Shown piece after piece: positions 1 through 7,582 of a DNA stretch of 64,000 bases (within the stretch, counting starts at the first letter, position 1; each line of letters begins with the position of its first letter). The position numbers and the translations under genes are program-made. The notes beneath the pieces were generated by a model. It made no database searches. It was not told the DNA's origin and worked only from the letters and a program-made list of their open reading frames with translations. Origin of the DNA: Leptolyngbya iicbica LK (GTDB taxonomy: Bacteria > Cyanobacteriota > Cyanobacteriia > Phormidesmidales > Phormidesmidaceae); contig NZ_QVFV01000001.1 of NCBI RefSeq assembly GCF_004212215.1, forward strand, positions 1,616,014 to 1,680,013, in the 5' to 3' direction.

Positions 1-1519
1 CAATGGGGGCCAAAACTCAGGCAATGGCGGCTTTGTCGAAGTTTCGGGCGCGGAGACGCTGATCTATCGCGGGACGGTGAGCGCGATCGCGCCCCACGGC
101 CAAGCCGGGACGCTACTGCTCGATCCGACGAACATCACGATTCTTGACGGCAATGGCGACGGCGACGATACGCCCGATGTCGATCCCCTCAATCTCAGTC
201 CGCTCAACGTGTTGGCTGCCGCCGCCACACCCACCATTATTTATGAATCAGAGCTGGAAAACACCGCTGGCAATGTCAATGTCACCCTGCGGGCCACCAA
301 CAACATCACCCTCAATGATTTAGCCGATGATGCCCTAACGTTCAATACCGATCCCGTTACGCCCGGAGCAATCACCTTTGAAGCGGGTAACGAATTTCGA
401 TTTGTGGATCCCAATGATGCGATCGTGGCCCCCCGGCGCAATCTCACCATCAGTGCGGCGACCATCAACGTTGGCACTCTCGATACGTCAGAAACGGGGA
501 GTTTTGGCGGCAACGTCACGCTGAATGCAACTGGGGCGATCGCGACCCGCACCATCAATACCTTGGGCAATGCGTTGGGCGGCCCGACTGATGGTAGCGG
601 CGATATCACCCTCACCGGCAGCCAAATCCAAACGGGTCGCATTCAAGCGGGGGGCGGCTTTCTCAACGACAGTCGAGTAGAACTCACCGCCACCAGTGGC
701 GACATTATTGTTGACACCATCACAGCGGGCGGCGGCGGTTTAGAAATTGATGCTGCCCGCCGCTTTCAAGCTCGCGACACTTTTGACTCTTTTGTGCGCA
801 TTACCCTCAATTCCACCGACGATGCGGACTTAATTGACTTTCTCATGCGGGGCAATCCACAACCGCTCATTGATGCCGGACTGGTGGATACCGCCGATCA
901 AGTGTTCATCACTTTTCCCACCAGCATTGGGGTGAATCCTGGCGGGGGCCAACCGGGCAACATCGTGATTCGTCATGGGGGCTCAGCCGCGAGAAACTTT
1001 AGTGATGGCAATATCACCATTACCGGCTCCGGCGCATTCCCCAACCTACAGTTTGTGTCGGGTCCCAATGACGACCACACGATTGACATCAATCCGCTGG
1101 TGCCTGTAGCCAACTTCACTGGCTTCACGACACTGTTTCCGCCGGGCACATTTCCAAATGAGGCCAGCGGCACCATTGGCGCGATTTTACGAGGGCAAGG
1201 CGATGCCACCCTGGTCACCTCCTTCCAAAATCAGCCGTTTGTGCCATTACCCGAAGCATCCGAAGGCCCGGGTGCTAATGAGGGGTTGCCGCGAGCGGGC
1301 GGTCTCACGATTGAAAGCGGCAGCTTTGAAAATGTGGCCAATCTCACACCAGAGGACGATAACGAAGACGAAGATCCGTTAGCTGATGAGACGGATGCGA
1401 TCGCCACGGATGACCTGGAAGACGAGGACTGTGTGGCCGCGATCGCCCGCCGCTCTGCCAATACCGTCGAGATCGACTCGACGTGTCCAACCCCAGCCGC
1501 TGACGAGGCAACGGATTAG
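1..1519 (+). CDS. C-terminal part of a filamentous-haemagglutinin-like secreted protein (5' truncated)
   Basis: The reading frame is already open at base 2 and has no start in the window, so only about the last 505 residues are present. The first residues (NGGFVEVSG, then LLLDPTNITI) match the end of the beta-helical TPS region in cyanobacterial two-partner-secretion exoproteins of the filamentous haemagglutinin family. The rest is rich in Gly, Asn, Thr and Asp, with beta-helix-like repeats (NITL, GDITLTG, GNITITG). The tail is very acidic (EDDNEDEDP) and ends with two cysteines, EDC and STCP. Family knowledge suggests export across the outer membrane by a TpsB partner and a surface or adhesion role; no TpsB gene is visible here. 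An internal GTG at 77 is an artefact of the window edge. Confidence 0.8.
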   Translation, partial: NGGQNSGNGGFVEVSGAETLIYRGTVSAIAPHGQAGTLLLDPTNITILDGNGDGDDTPDVDPLNLSPLNVLAAAATPTIIYESELENTAGNVNVTLRATNNITLNDLADDALTFNTDPVTPGAITFEAGNEFRFVDPNDAIVAPRRNLTISAATINVGTLDTSETGSFGGNVTLNATGAIATRTINTLGNALGGPTDGSGDITLTGSQIQTGRIQAGGGFLNDSRVELTATSGDIIVDTITAGGGGLEIDAARRFQARDTFDSFVRITLNSTDDADLIDFLMRGNPQPLIDAGLVDTADQVFITFPTSIGVNPGGGQPGNIVIRHGGSAARNFSDGNITITGSGAFPNLQFVSGPNDDHTIDINPLVPVANFTGFTTLFPPGTFPNEASGTIGAILRGQGDATLVTSFQNQPFVPLPEASEGPGANEGLPRAGGLTIESGSFENVANLTPEDDNEDEDPLADETDAIATDDLEDEDCVAAIARRSANTVEIDSTCPTPAADEATD

Positions 1520-1851
1520 GCCAAAGCAGCGTCGCCCTACAGTCAACGCAAATCTAAAAAGCGGCCCAAATCTCTATCTGAGGATGGAAGCAATTTCCCA
1601 CCTGGGAGAGAAGCCGTATCCATCAGGAGTTTGAGACAGTAATGGAGTCGTGCCAAATGGCAGAATAGAGCAATGCTCACGGCCCCTCTGTGACCTCGCA
1701 AGCATCGCCTTGGTGGTGCCTTGGTACCCGTCCCAGTTGAGATGATCATCTGTTTTTCGCCGATGGCGGCTAGCGGCAGTCAATGACGACTTTCAGTATC
1801 GCGGGCAAACGGGATGTTCTTCCGACTCAGTTCACTAATCAATCATTTCTG
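1520..1851. other. intergenic region, nothing recognised
   Basis: This gap lies between the exoprotein stop and the start chosen for the response regulator. I see no convincing gene, tRNA or strong hairpin. The regulator frame stays open back to an ATG at 1783, so part of this stretch could code for a 23-residue extension, but that extension does not resemble a receiver-domain N-terminus. Confidence 0.4.
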
Positions 1852-2553
1852 ATGAACGATATTCGCATCATTATTATCGAAGACCACGACCTCACTCGAA
1901 TGGGCCTGAAGGCAGCGCTCAAGCAGCATTCAGGAATTACGGTCATCGGCGAAGCTGCCACAGGGCAAGAAGGCTTGCGGTTGCTCAATCAATTACAACC
2001 GGATGTTGCCATTGTGGACATCGGGCTGCCCGATTTAGACGGGGTTGAAGTCACTCGCAAATTTAAGGACGCCGAAGATCCCAGTCAGTCAGCAGCGACC
2101 AAAGTGCTAATGCTGACGATGCATGACACCGAAGAATCGGTCATGGCGGCGTTTGCAGCAGGGGCCGACTCTTACAGCGTTAAAGATGTTGATATCAAGC
2201 AGTTGGTAGAAGCCATCCGGCTCACCCACGAGGGCCAGGTGTGGATCGATCCGGCGATCGCTCGCATTGTGCTCAGTCAAGCCAAGCGGATGGCACCCAT
2301 TGCCGCCACGGGGGACATTACGCAGGCTGGCGACGACTACACTCAAGTCCTCGAAAGCGCCCCCCTAACAGAGCGCGAGTTGGAAGTGTTGGAACTCATT
2401 GTGGCGGGTTACAGCAACGCCAAAATTGCCGAAGAGCTGTATATCACCGTCGGTACGGTCAAGACCCACGTCTGCAACATTCTCAATAAGCTCAGCGCCA
2501 GCGATCGCACTCAGGCCGCCGTCCGCGCTCTACGCACTGGGCTGGTTCGGTAG
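1852..2553 (+). CDS. NarL/FixJ-family response regulator
   Basis: A 233-residue transcription factor with an N-terminal receiver domain and a C-terminal LuxR-type helix-turn-helix. In the receiver, acidic residues follow IIIIED, the predicted phosphoacceptor is Asp56 in VAIVDIGLP, and the conserved lysine is Lys111. The output domain starts near residue 172 with LTERELEVLELI and contains the recognition segment GTVKTHVCNIL. The start at 1852 gives the usual receiver start MNDIRIIIIED; an upstream in-frame ATG at 1783 would add 23 atypical residues. No histidine kinase is adjacent, so its partner is unknown. It sits 116 bases upstream of dps, on the same strand, which makes dps a possible target, though this is only inferred from position. 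Confidence 0.88.
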   Translation: MNDIRIIIIEDHDLTRMGLKAALKQHSGITVIGEAATGQEGLRLLNQLQPDVAIVDIGLPDLDGVEVTRKFKDAEDPSQSAATKVLMLTMHDTEESVMAAFAAGADSYSVKDVDIKQLVEAIRLTHEGQVWIDPAIARIVLSQAKRMAPIAATGDITQAGDDYTQVLESAPLTERELEVLELIVAGYSNAKIAEELYITVGTVKTHVCNILNKLSASDRTQAAVRALRTGLVR

Positions 2554-2669
2554 CCAGACACCAGGGTCGCTGTGCTTCTATCGTCCGAATGAGGCCAGTT
2601 CACCCCATCAGGGGATGTAAGTTCGCCGCAAAATTGGTTCGATAGAAGTGTCGAAACGAAAGGAGGTCT

Positions 2670-3209
2670 ATGCGACCCATCAACATAGGACTGACTGAAG
2701 AACAGCGATGCAGCGTTATCGAGTTGCTGAACCGCAATCTGGCAGATGTGTATCTGTTGTTGGTCAAAACTCGTAAGTATCACTGGGATGTCGTTGGTCC
2801 GCAGTTCCGTACGTTGCATGAGTTGTGGCAAGAGCAGTACGAAGCGTTGTCTCTCCATGCCGACGATATTGCTGAGCGCATCCGAGCGTTAGGTGGATAT
2901 CCCCTCGGAACGGTTGAAGGATTTTTACGGTATGCCTCGATCAAAGAGCATCCTAATGATTTGCCTAACGCCAATGAAATGGTGACTCGGCTCTACACAG
3001 ATTACGAGCACATCGTGCGCAACTTGCGTGATTACATTGCCCAGTGCTCTGAGCGCTACAACGATGAAGGCACCGCAGACTTTTTGACTGGCCTGATGGA
3101 AAGTTATGAAGAAACTGCTTGGATGCTTCGCTCCTTCGTCGAAGGTGAAGCATTGCAAGGCAGCACTTCATCATCTGACAGTGTCAATAACATGCCAGCC
3201 GGAGTCTAG
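2670..3209 (+). CDS. dps: Dps family ferritin-like DNA-protection protein
   Basis: A 179-residue four-helix protein of the Dps/mini-ferritin family, which oxidises Fe(II) with peroxide and stores ferric iron in a dodecamer, protecting DNA during oxidative stress. The inter-subunit ferroxidase ligands are visible: His38 in KYHWDVVGP, His50 in LHELW, and Asp65 and Glu69 in HADDIAER. A strong ribosome-binding site (AAAGGAGGT) ends a few bases before the ATG, supporting this start. The length is normal for cyanobacterial Dps. A rho-independent terminator follows at 3269-3301, so this is probably the last gene of its transcript. The NarL-type regulator upstream may belong to the same unit or control it. 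Confidence 0.92.
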   Translation: MRPINIGLTEEQRCSVIELLNRNLADVYLLLVKTRKYHWDVVGPQFRTLHELWQEQYEALSLHADDIAERIRALGGYPLGTVEGFLRYASIKEHPNDLPNANEMVTRLYTDYEHIVRNLRDYIAQCSERYNDEGTADFLTGLMESYEETAWMLRSFVEGEALQGSTSSSDSVNNMPAGV

Positions 3210-3268
3210 CTCTGACGGTAAGGCGCAAAGCATACCTGCTAGCGATCGCTGAGCTAGCGCAATAAAAG

Positions 3269-3301
3269 AGGGGAGTGGTCATGGGCCACTCCCCTTTTTT
3301 T
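3269..3301 (+). terminator. rho-independent terminator of dps
   Basis: A perfect 10-bp stem (AGGGGAGTGG at 3269-3278 with CCACTCCCCT at 3286-3295) closes a 7-base loop and is followed directly by a run of seven T. It lies 60 bases after the dps stop codon. Confidence 0.93.
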
Positions 3302-3458
3302 CGTAAAGCGATATTGCTGCCTAACTGACTTCTTCTCTCTACTTGGCTAGAAACCCTCTATTCACGCTCACAGCCCCTTCAGCGGCGGATTTTTGAACCG
3401 CAGGGAGGTTGATCGTTTCCTCTCCCAATAAAACAGGCAGTTACGGCGCGATCGCGGT

Positions 3459-4112
3459 TCAGGCTCGCTGCAATACGCCGAGGGACTCCAGCAGTTGCGG
3501 ATTGTCTTCGAGGGCGACTTTGGCGATCGCGAGATAATCGCTCAGCCAGTCTTGCAGGGCGTCTAAGGCCTGATCGCGGGTTTGGGTGGCGGCTTGGGCT
3601 TCGCCTTTTTCTTTTTCTTGGGTGAGGTTGCTAGCTTCGACGGCTTTGACTTCGGCGAGTCCGGCCTGGAGCTTGTCAGGGGTGATGCCAAAGTTGCCTA
3701 AGCCTGCGAGCACGGCGGGATTGGCCAGGGCGTTGATGTAAAACTGGTTGACCTGGGCTAGCCACCCGGCCAGGTTACGTTTGCGCTCGCCGTTGAGGTC
3801 GAGTTGGGTGGCAATGCCCGCATCGCGCTTAAAGGCGACGCGGGCGATTTTGACGCAGCGGATGTAGGTGGCGTGGGCGATGGCGCGGTTGGCCTCTAGC
3901 TCAGCGGTGGCGGATTTTTGCTCGCCCGCTTCGAGCTGTTGGGTGGTTTGGGCGGTGAGGGCGGTGGTGTAGAGGGCTTTGCCCTGTTGGAGGTGATCGG
4001 CGGTGTAGCCAAAGAGGCTGAGGGCGTCGAGAATTTCGGGGTTGGTGAGGGCGTTGTCAATGGCGACCTGGGCGTCGTGCAGCAGACCGTCGATGCTGTA
4101 GCTGTGATTCAT
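3459..4112 (-). CDS. hypothetical helical protein with internal duplication
   Basis: A 217-residue soluble protein with no signal peptide or membrane segment, rich in Ala, Gln, Glu and Leu and probably all helical. I do not recognise a named family. Two copies of a similar module are visible: near residues 18-60 (NALTNPEILDALSLFGYTAD) and near 123-165 (NALANPAVLAGLGNFGITPD). Each starts with a (T/A)NP turn, contains FG(Y/I)T and continues into an amphipathic helix beginning LQ.G. The middle and C-terminal parts are highly charged (EKEKGEAQAATQTRDQ) and could form a coiled coil. The gene stands alone, convergent with dps, with no operon partner to hint at a role. The start ATG is preceded by GGGAGCATCCC, a plausible ribosome-binding site. 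Confidence 0.75.
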   Translation of the reverse strand: MNHSYSIDGLLHDAQVAIDNALTNPEILDALSLFGYTADHLQQGKALYTTALTAQTTQQLEAGEQKSATAELEANRAIAHATYIRCVKIARVAFKRDAGIATQLDLNGERKRNLAGWLAQVNQFYINALANPAVLAGLGNFGITPDKLQAGLAEVKAVEASNLTQEKEKGEAQAATQTRDQALDALQDWLSDYLAIAKVALEDNPQLLESLGVLQRA

Positions 4113-4703
4113 GGGATGCTCCCTGGAAATTTTACGGATCCAGAGTGCCCGCTGTAGTCAACAATGCCTCAGGCTCAGGGAGATGCGATAGAAATATATA
4201 CGGAAGCGGCGGATGGGCAGCGCCGACGAAGGATGATTGACGACATCCGCCACGTACGTGCCGCTCAACCGTTCCTGCTCGACTCTGGATTCTTCCTGCC
4301 CAATTCTAAACCGTTCCCGCCTGCTGCTGAACGATGCCACCTGCGCTAAGCAATTCCCGCCCGACTCTGGATTCTTCCCGCCCACCGTCGAACGATTCCC
4401 GCCCGACTCCCAAAGATTCCCGCTTGCCGCTGGAAAGCTTCCGCCTGACCCCGAATACTTCCCACCCGACCCTGAATGATTCCCGCGTGCTGCTGAATAC
4501 TTCCCGTGTGCCGATGAATGATTCCCGTTTGCTGCTGAACGATTCCCGCCTGCTATCTACGGTACGGGCGAGGCATTTCGGCAGTCACCGATAGGATTGA
4601 GGAACCCCGTTGTTCACAAAATGCCTCGCCCCTGCACTTACCTCACTACCTCCACCCACCCTGCTACCCTCATACCCTCACACCCACCCACTCCCCCCTG
4701 CCC
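4113..4703. other. intergenic region holding a tandem repeat and a C-rich leader
   Basis: This 591-base gap between divergently oriented genes contains the 21-bp repeat array (4270-4561) and a pyrimidine-rich tract (about 4640-4703) that runs into the start codon of the LRR gene. Short open frames cross the array on both strands because the repeat unit is a multiple of three, but none has a convincing start or a non-repetitive body. Confidence 0.6.
4270..4561. repeat. array of 14 imperfect 21-bp tandem repeats
   Basis: Fourteen consecutive units begin with variants of GATTCCCGCCTG and end with CTGAAC or CTGAAT. All are 21 bp except unit four (4333-4351), which has 19 bases and so shifts the frame. 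Because 21 is a multiple of three, translation gives heptapeptide periods: NDSRLLL-type on the plus strand and RESFSSK-type on the minus strand. The minus-strand frame is open over nine units but has no ATG or GTG start and breaks at the short unit. This suggests a degenerate coding repeat or a non-coding minisatellite; I cannot tell which. Confidence 0.85.
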
Positions 4704-7250
4704 ATGACCCAAGACGAGCTACTGCAGATCATTGAGAAAGCTGCCGCCGAAGGGGCGACAAAACTTGACCTCCGCGAGAACCAACTGAGCAGCCTGCCCC
4801 CCGAACTCGGCCAACTGCAAAATTTATCTGCGCTCGACCTCCGCTCGAACCAACTGAGCAGCCTGCCCCCCGAACTCGGCCAACTGCAAAATTTATTAAC
4901 GCTCGATCTCCGCTCGAACCCACTGAGCAGCCTGCCCCCCGAACTCGGCCAACTGCAAAATTTATCTGTGCTCTACCTCAGCTCGAACCAACTGAGCAGC
5001 CTGCCCCCCGAACTCGGCCAACTGCAAAATTTATCTCTGCTCGACCTCCGCGAGAACCCACTGAGCAGCCTGCCCCCCGAACTCGGCCAACTGCAAAATT
5101 TATCATGGCTCGACCTCCGCTCGAACCAACTGAGCAGCCTGCCCCCCGAACTCGGCCAACTGCAAAATTTATTAAGGCTCTACCTCAGCGGTAATCCGCT
5201 ACCGATTCCGCCCGAAATTCTAATTCAATCATCTCAGCCGCAGGCCATCTTCGACTTCTACTTCGCCATCCAAGACCCTAGTGAGACTGATCGCCTCTAC
5301 GAAGCCAAGTTCCTGATTGTTGGCGAAGGGGGGGCGGGTAAAACCTCCCTGGCTAAAAAGATTCAAGATCCCAATTACAAACTCAATCCTGACGAAGACT
5401 CCACCCACGGTATTGACGTGATTCAGTGGCGCTTCCCTTTAGACGATGGGCAAGATTTTCGCGTCAATATCTGGGACTTTGGCGGTCAAGAAATCTACCA
5501 CCAAACCCATCAGTTCTTTCTCACCGAGCGCTCCCTCTACGCTCTCGTCGCCGACACCCGCAAAGAAAATACCGACTTTCCCTACTGGCTCAATTCCATT
5601 GAGCTATTCGGCGGCGACAGTCCGGTACTCATGATCAAAAACGAGAAGGGCAACCGTCCCTGTAACGTCAACGAAAAACAACTCCGGGGCGACTTCCAGT
5701 ACATCCAGGAGTTTCTGCCAACCAACCTGCAAGACGGTCGCGGTCTCGACGCCATCAAAACCGCCATTCAGTATTACGTCACCCGTCTCGATTTCGTCGG
5801 TATGCCTTGGCCCAAGACCTGGAGCCAGATTCGCGAAGCGCTGGAACAGGACGATCGCGATTTCATGTCCCAGCACGACTACTTTGCCCTCTGCGATCGC
5901 AACGGCGTCACCGATCGCACCGAAATGCTGCGCATCAGCGATTTTCTGCACCAGCTCGGTATCTGTCTGCACTTTCAAAAAGACCGCGTCCTCAAACACC
6001 TCGTCATCCTACGCCCCGAGTGGGCTACCAACGCCGTCTACGCCATCGTCAAAAACGACACTGTCGCCGCCGCCAAAGGGCTCTTTACCCGCACCGATGC
6101 CGAAACCATCTGGGCCGAAGCCAACTACGCCAACCTCGGGGACGAGCTACTACAGCTGATGGAAAACTTCAACCTCTGTTACCCCATCCCCGGCCTGCCC
6201 GACGCCTACATCGCCCCCCAACTGCTCGACTTCGAGCCGCCCCCCTACGACTGGGAGGCCACCAACGCCCTCACCCTGCGCTACGAATACGAGTTCATGC
6301 CCAAGGGCATTCTCACCCAGCTCATCGTTCGCCTTTACCGCTGGATTGAGCAGCAACAGCTCGTCTGGCGCAGCGGCGTGGTGCTCACCAACGGTCGCGC
6401 CCGCGCCGAAGTCATCGAAACCTATCGCCCCTACAAAGGCGAAATCCGCCTCTGCATCTCCGGCCTCCACAGCAAAGAACTGCTCAGCATCGTCGCCAAC
6501 GAACTCGACCAGATCAACGACTCCTTTGAAAAGATCAAGGTCAGCAAAAAAATTCCCTGCAACTGCGAAGATTGCTTGGAGGATCGCGAGCCCCACTACT
6601 TTCGCCTGCAAACCCTTGATCGCTTCCTTGCCAAAGGCCGCACCGACGTCACCTGCGAAAAAAGCGCCCTAGACGTGCCGATCCGTAGCCTCACCGCCGT
6701 CATTCCCACGGGCGAGCTCTTTGCCGATTTGCGCGATCGCTATGAGCAGGCCGAGCTACTGCCCGGTCTGGAGAAGCAAGCCACCCAAGATAAGTTCGAT
6801 CGCCTCAAGCAACAACACACCGAGTACTATCCAGCCAATCAGTTTTACGATGTCTTTCTCGCCCACAACAGCCAAGACAAGCCCTTTGTGCGGCAGGTGT
6901 ATCAACAGCTCAAAAAAACGGGCCTGCAACCTTGGCTCGACGAAGAAGACATTGCCCCCGGCACACTGTTTCAAGACGAGATCCAGAAAATCATCCAACA
7001 GACCAAAACCGCTGCCATTTTCATCGGTCCTACAGGGCTCGGTCCCTGGCAAAACGTAGAACAGCGAGCCTTTATTTCTCAGTGTGTAAGCCGCGAAATT
7101 CGAGTCATTCCAGTTCTGCTACCCGGTGTTCATGCCATTCCAGAAGAGCTGATTTTCTTACAAGAGTTCGGCTTCGTTTCCTTTGAAACCAATGATGATG
7201 AGACGGCAATCGACCGCTTACGGTGGGGCATCACCAGAGAAAAATCTTAG
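4704..7250 (+). CDS. LRR-Roc-COR-TIR protein (ROCO GTPase with TIR domain)
   Basis: An 848-residue multidomain protein. Residues 27-164 are six 23-residue leucine-rich repeats (SSLPPELGQLQNL core). A Roc GTPase domain follows, with P-loop GEGGAGKT at 207-214 and a switch-II-like DFGGQE. The usual NKxD guanine motif looks degenerate (IKNEKG). A COR-like dimerisation region covers roughly residues 350-690, with a CNCEDC cysteine cluster. The C-terminus, from about residue 713, is a TIR domain (YDVFLAHNSQDK). Trp782 and Glu786 (WQNVEQRAF) fit the position of the catalytic Glu of NAD-cleaving TIR domains, so NADase activity is plausible but not shown. Bacterial TIR and LRR-GTPase proteins are often signalling or antiphage proteins; that role is inference here. 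The ATG lies at the end of a C-rich tract with no clear ribosome-binding site. Confidence 0.9.
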   Translation: MTQDELLQIIEKAAAEGATKLDLRENQLSSLPPELGQLQNLSALDLRSNQLSSLPPELGQLQNLLTLDLRSNPLSSLPPELGQLQNLSVLYLSSNQLSSLPPELGQLQNLSLLDLRENPLSSLPPELGQLQNLSWLDLRSNQLSSLPPELGQLQNLLRLYLSGNPLPIPPEILIQSSQPQAIFDFYFAIQDPSETDRLYEAKFLIVGEGGAGKTSLAKKIQDPNYKLNPDEDSTHGIDVIQWRFPLDDGQDFRVNIWDFGGQEIYHQTHQFFLTERSLYALVADTRKENTDFPYWLNSIELFGGDSPVLMIKNEKGNRPCNVNEKQLRGDFQYIQEFLPTNLQDGRGLDAIKTAIQYYVTRLDFVGMPWPKTWSQIREALEQDDRDFMSQHDYFALCDRNGVTDRTEMLRISDFLHQLGICLHFQKDRVLKHLVILRPEWATNAVYAIVKNDTVAAAKGLFTRTDAETIWAEANYANLGDELLQLMENFNLCYPIPGLPDAYIAPQLLDFEPPPYDWEATNALTLRYEYEFMPKGILTQLIVRLYRWIEQQQLVWRSGVVLTNGRARAEVIETYRPYKGEIRLCISGLHSKELLSIVANELDQINDSFEKIKVSKKIPCNCEDCLEDREPHYFRLQTLDRFLAKGRTDVTCEKSALDVPIRSLTAVIPTGELFADLRDRYEQAELLPGLEKQATQDKFDRLKQQHTEYYPANQFYDVFLAHNSQDKPFVRQVYQQLKKTGLQPWLDEEDIAPGTLFQDEIQKIIQQTKTAAIFIGPTGLGPWQNVEQRAFISQCVSREIRVIPVLLPGVHAIPEELIFLQEFGFVSFETNDDETAIDRLRWGITREKS
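4782..5195 (+). repeat. six 69-bp leucine-rich-repeat units, near-identical DNA
   Basis: Six in-frame 69-bp units within the LRR-Roc-COR-TIR gene share a constant stretch encoding LSSLPPELGQLQNL. Differences are confined to a few codons after it (SALDLR, LTLDLR, SVLYLS and similar). Identity extends to synonymous positions, which points to recent expansion or gene conversion. Confidence 0.9.
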
Positions 7251-7582
7251 AGCCTGGAAGCTTAAACGGCGCGGAGAGATTGAGCAGTCGGGACGTTTAG
7301 GGGTGCTCGTGAAGGTGCGATCGCGATGACTGCTGTGTAAGCAGCGATCGCAAACCGAGTTCTGCCTCCACTGCGTCCAGCAGGAAGATGGTGAGGAATT
7401 GATCGCGTTCATCTTGGTGATAATGGGGCAACGGCCCATGACGCGGGCGCGACACTCCAAACGATGAAAACCGGAGATATCCCTGAGGTGCTAGGGGACG
7501 GGTCCCTGGGTTCTGACCCTGGCAGTATTGTCCTTGTTCTCAAAGGGACCCGTCCCCTGACGAGTTTATTTTCGGAGCAAAG
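7251..7582. other. intergenic region between convergent genes
   Basis: The LRR-Roc-COR-TIR gene ends at 7250 and mnmG ends at 7583 from the other strand. The only clear structure is the 15-bp inverted repeat at 7493-7558. No open frame here looks like a gene. Confidence 0.6.
7493..7558. repeat. perfect 15-bp inverted repeat, REP-like
   Basis: AGGGGACGGGTCCCT at 7493-7507 is exactly inverted at 7544-7558, with a 36-base spacer. Each arm also contains a short palindrome (GGGACGGGTCCC-like). The GGGGACG core resembles the REP palindromes beside the transposase at 30 kb. Placed between convergent genes, it could also act as a bidirectional terminator, although no T run follows. Confidence 0.7.

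Noticed and set aside
4270..4561. Possible CRISPR array
   Set aside because: Units follow each other directly with no unique spacers, and no cas genes are near.
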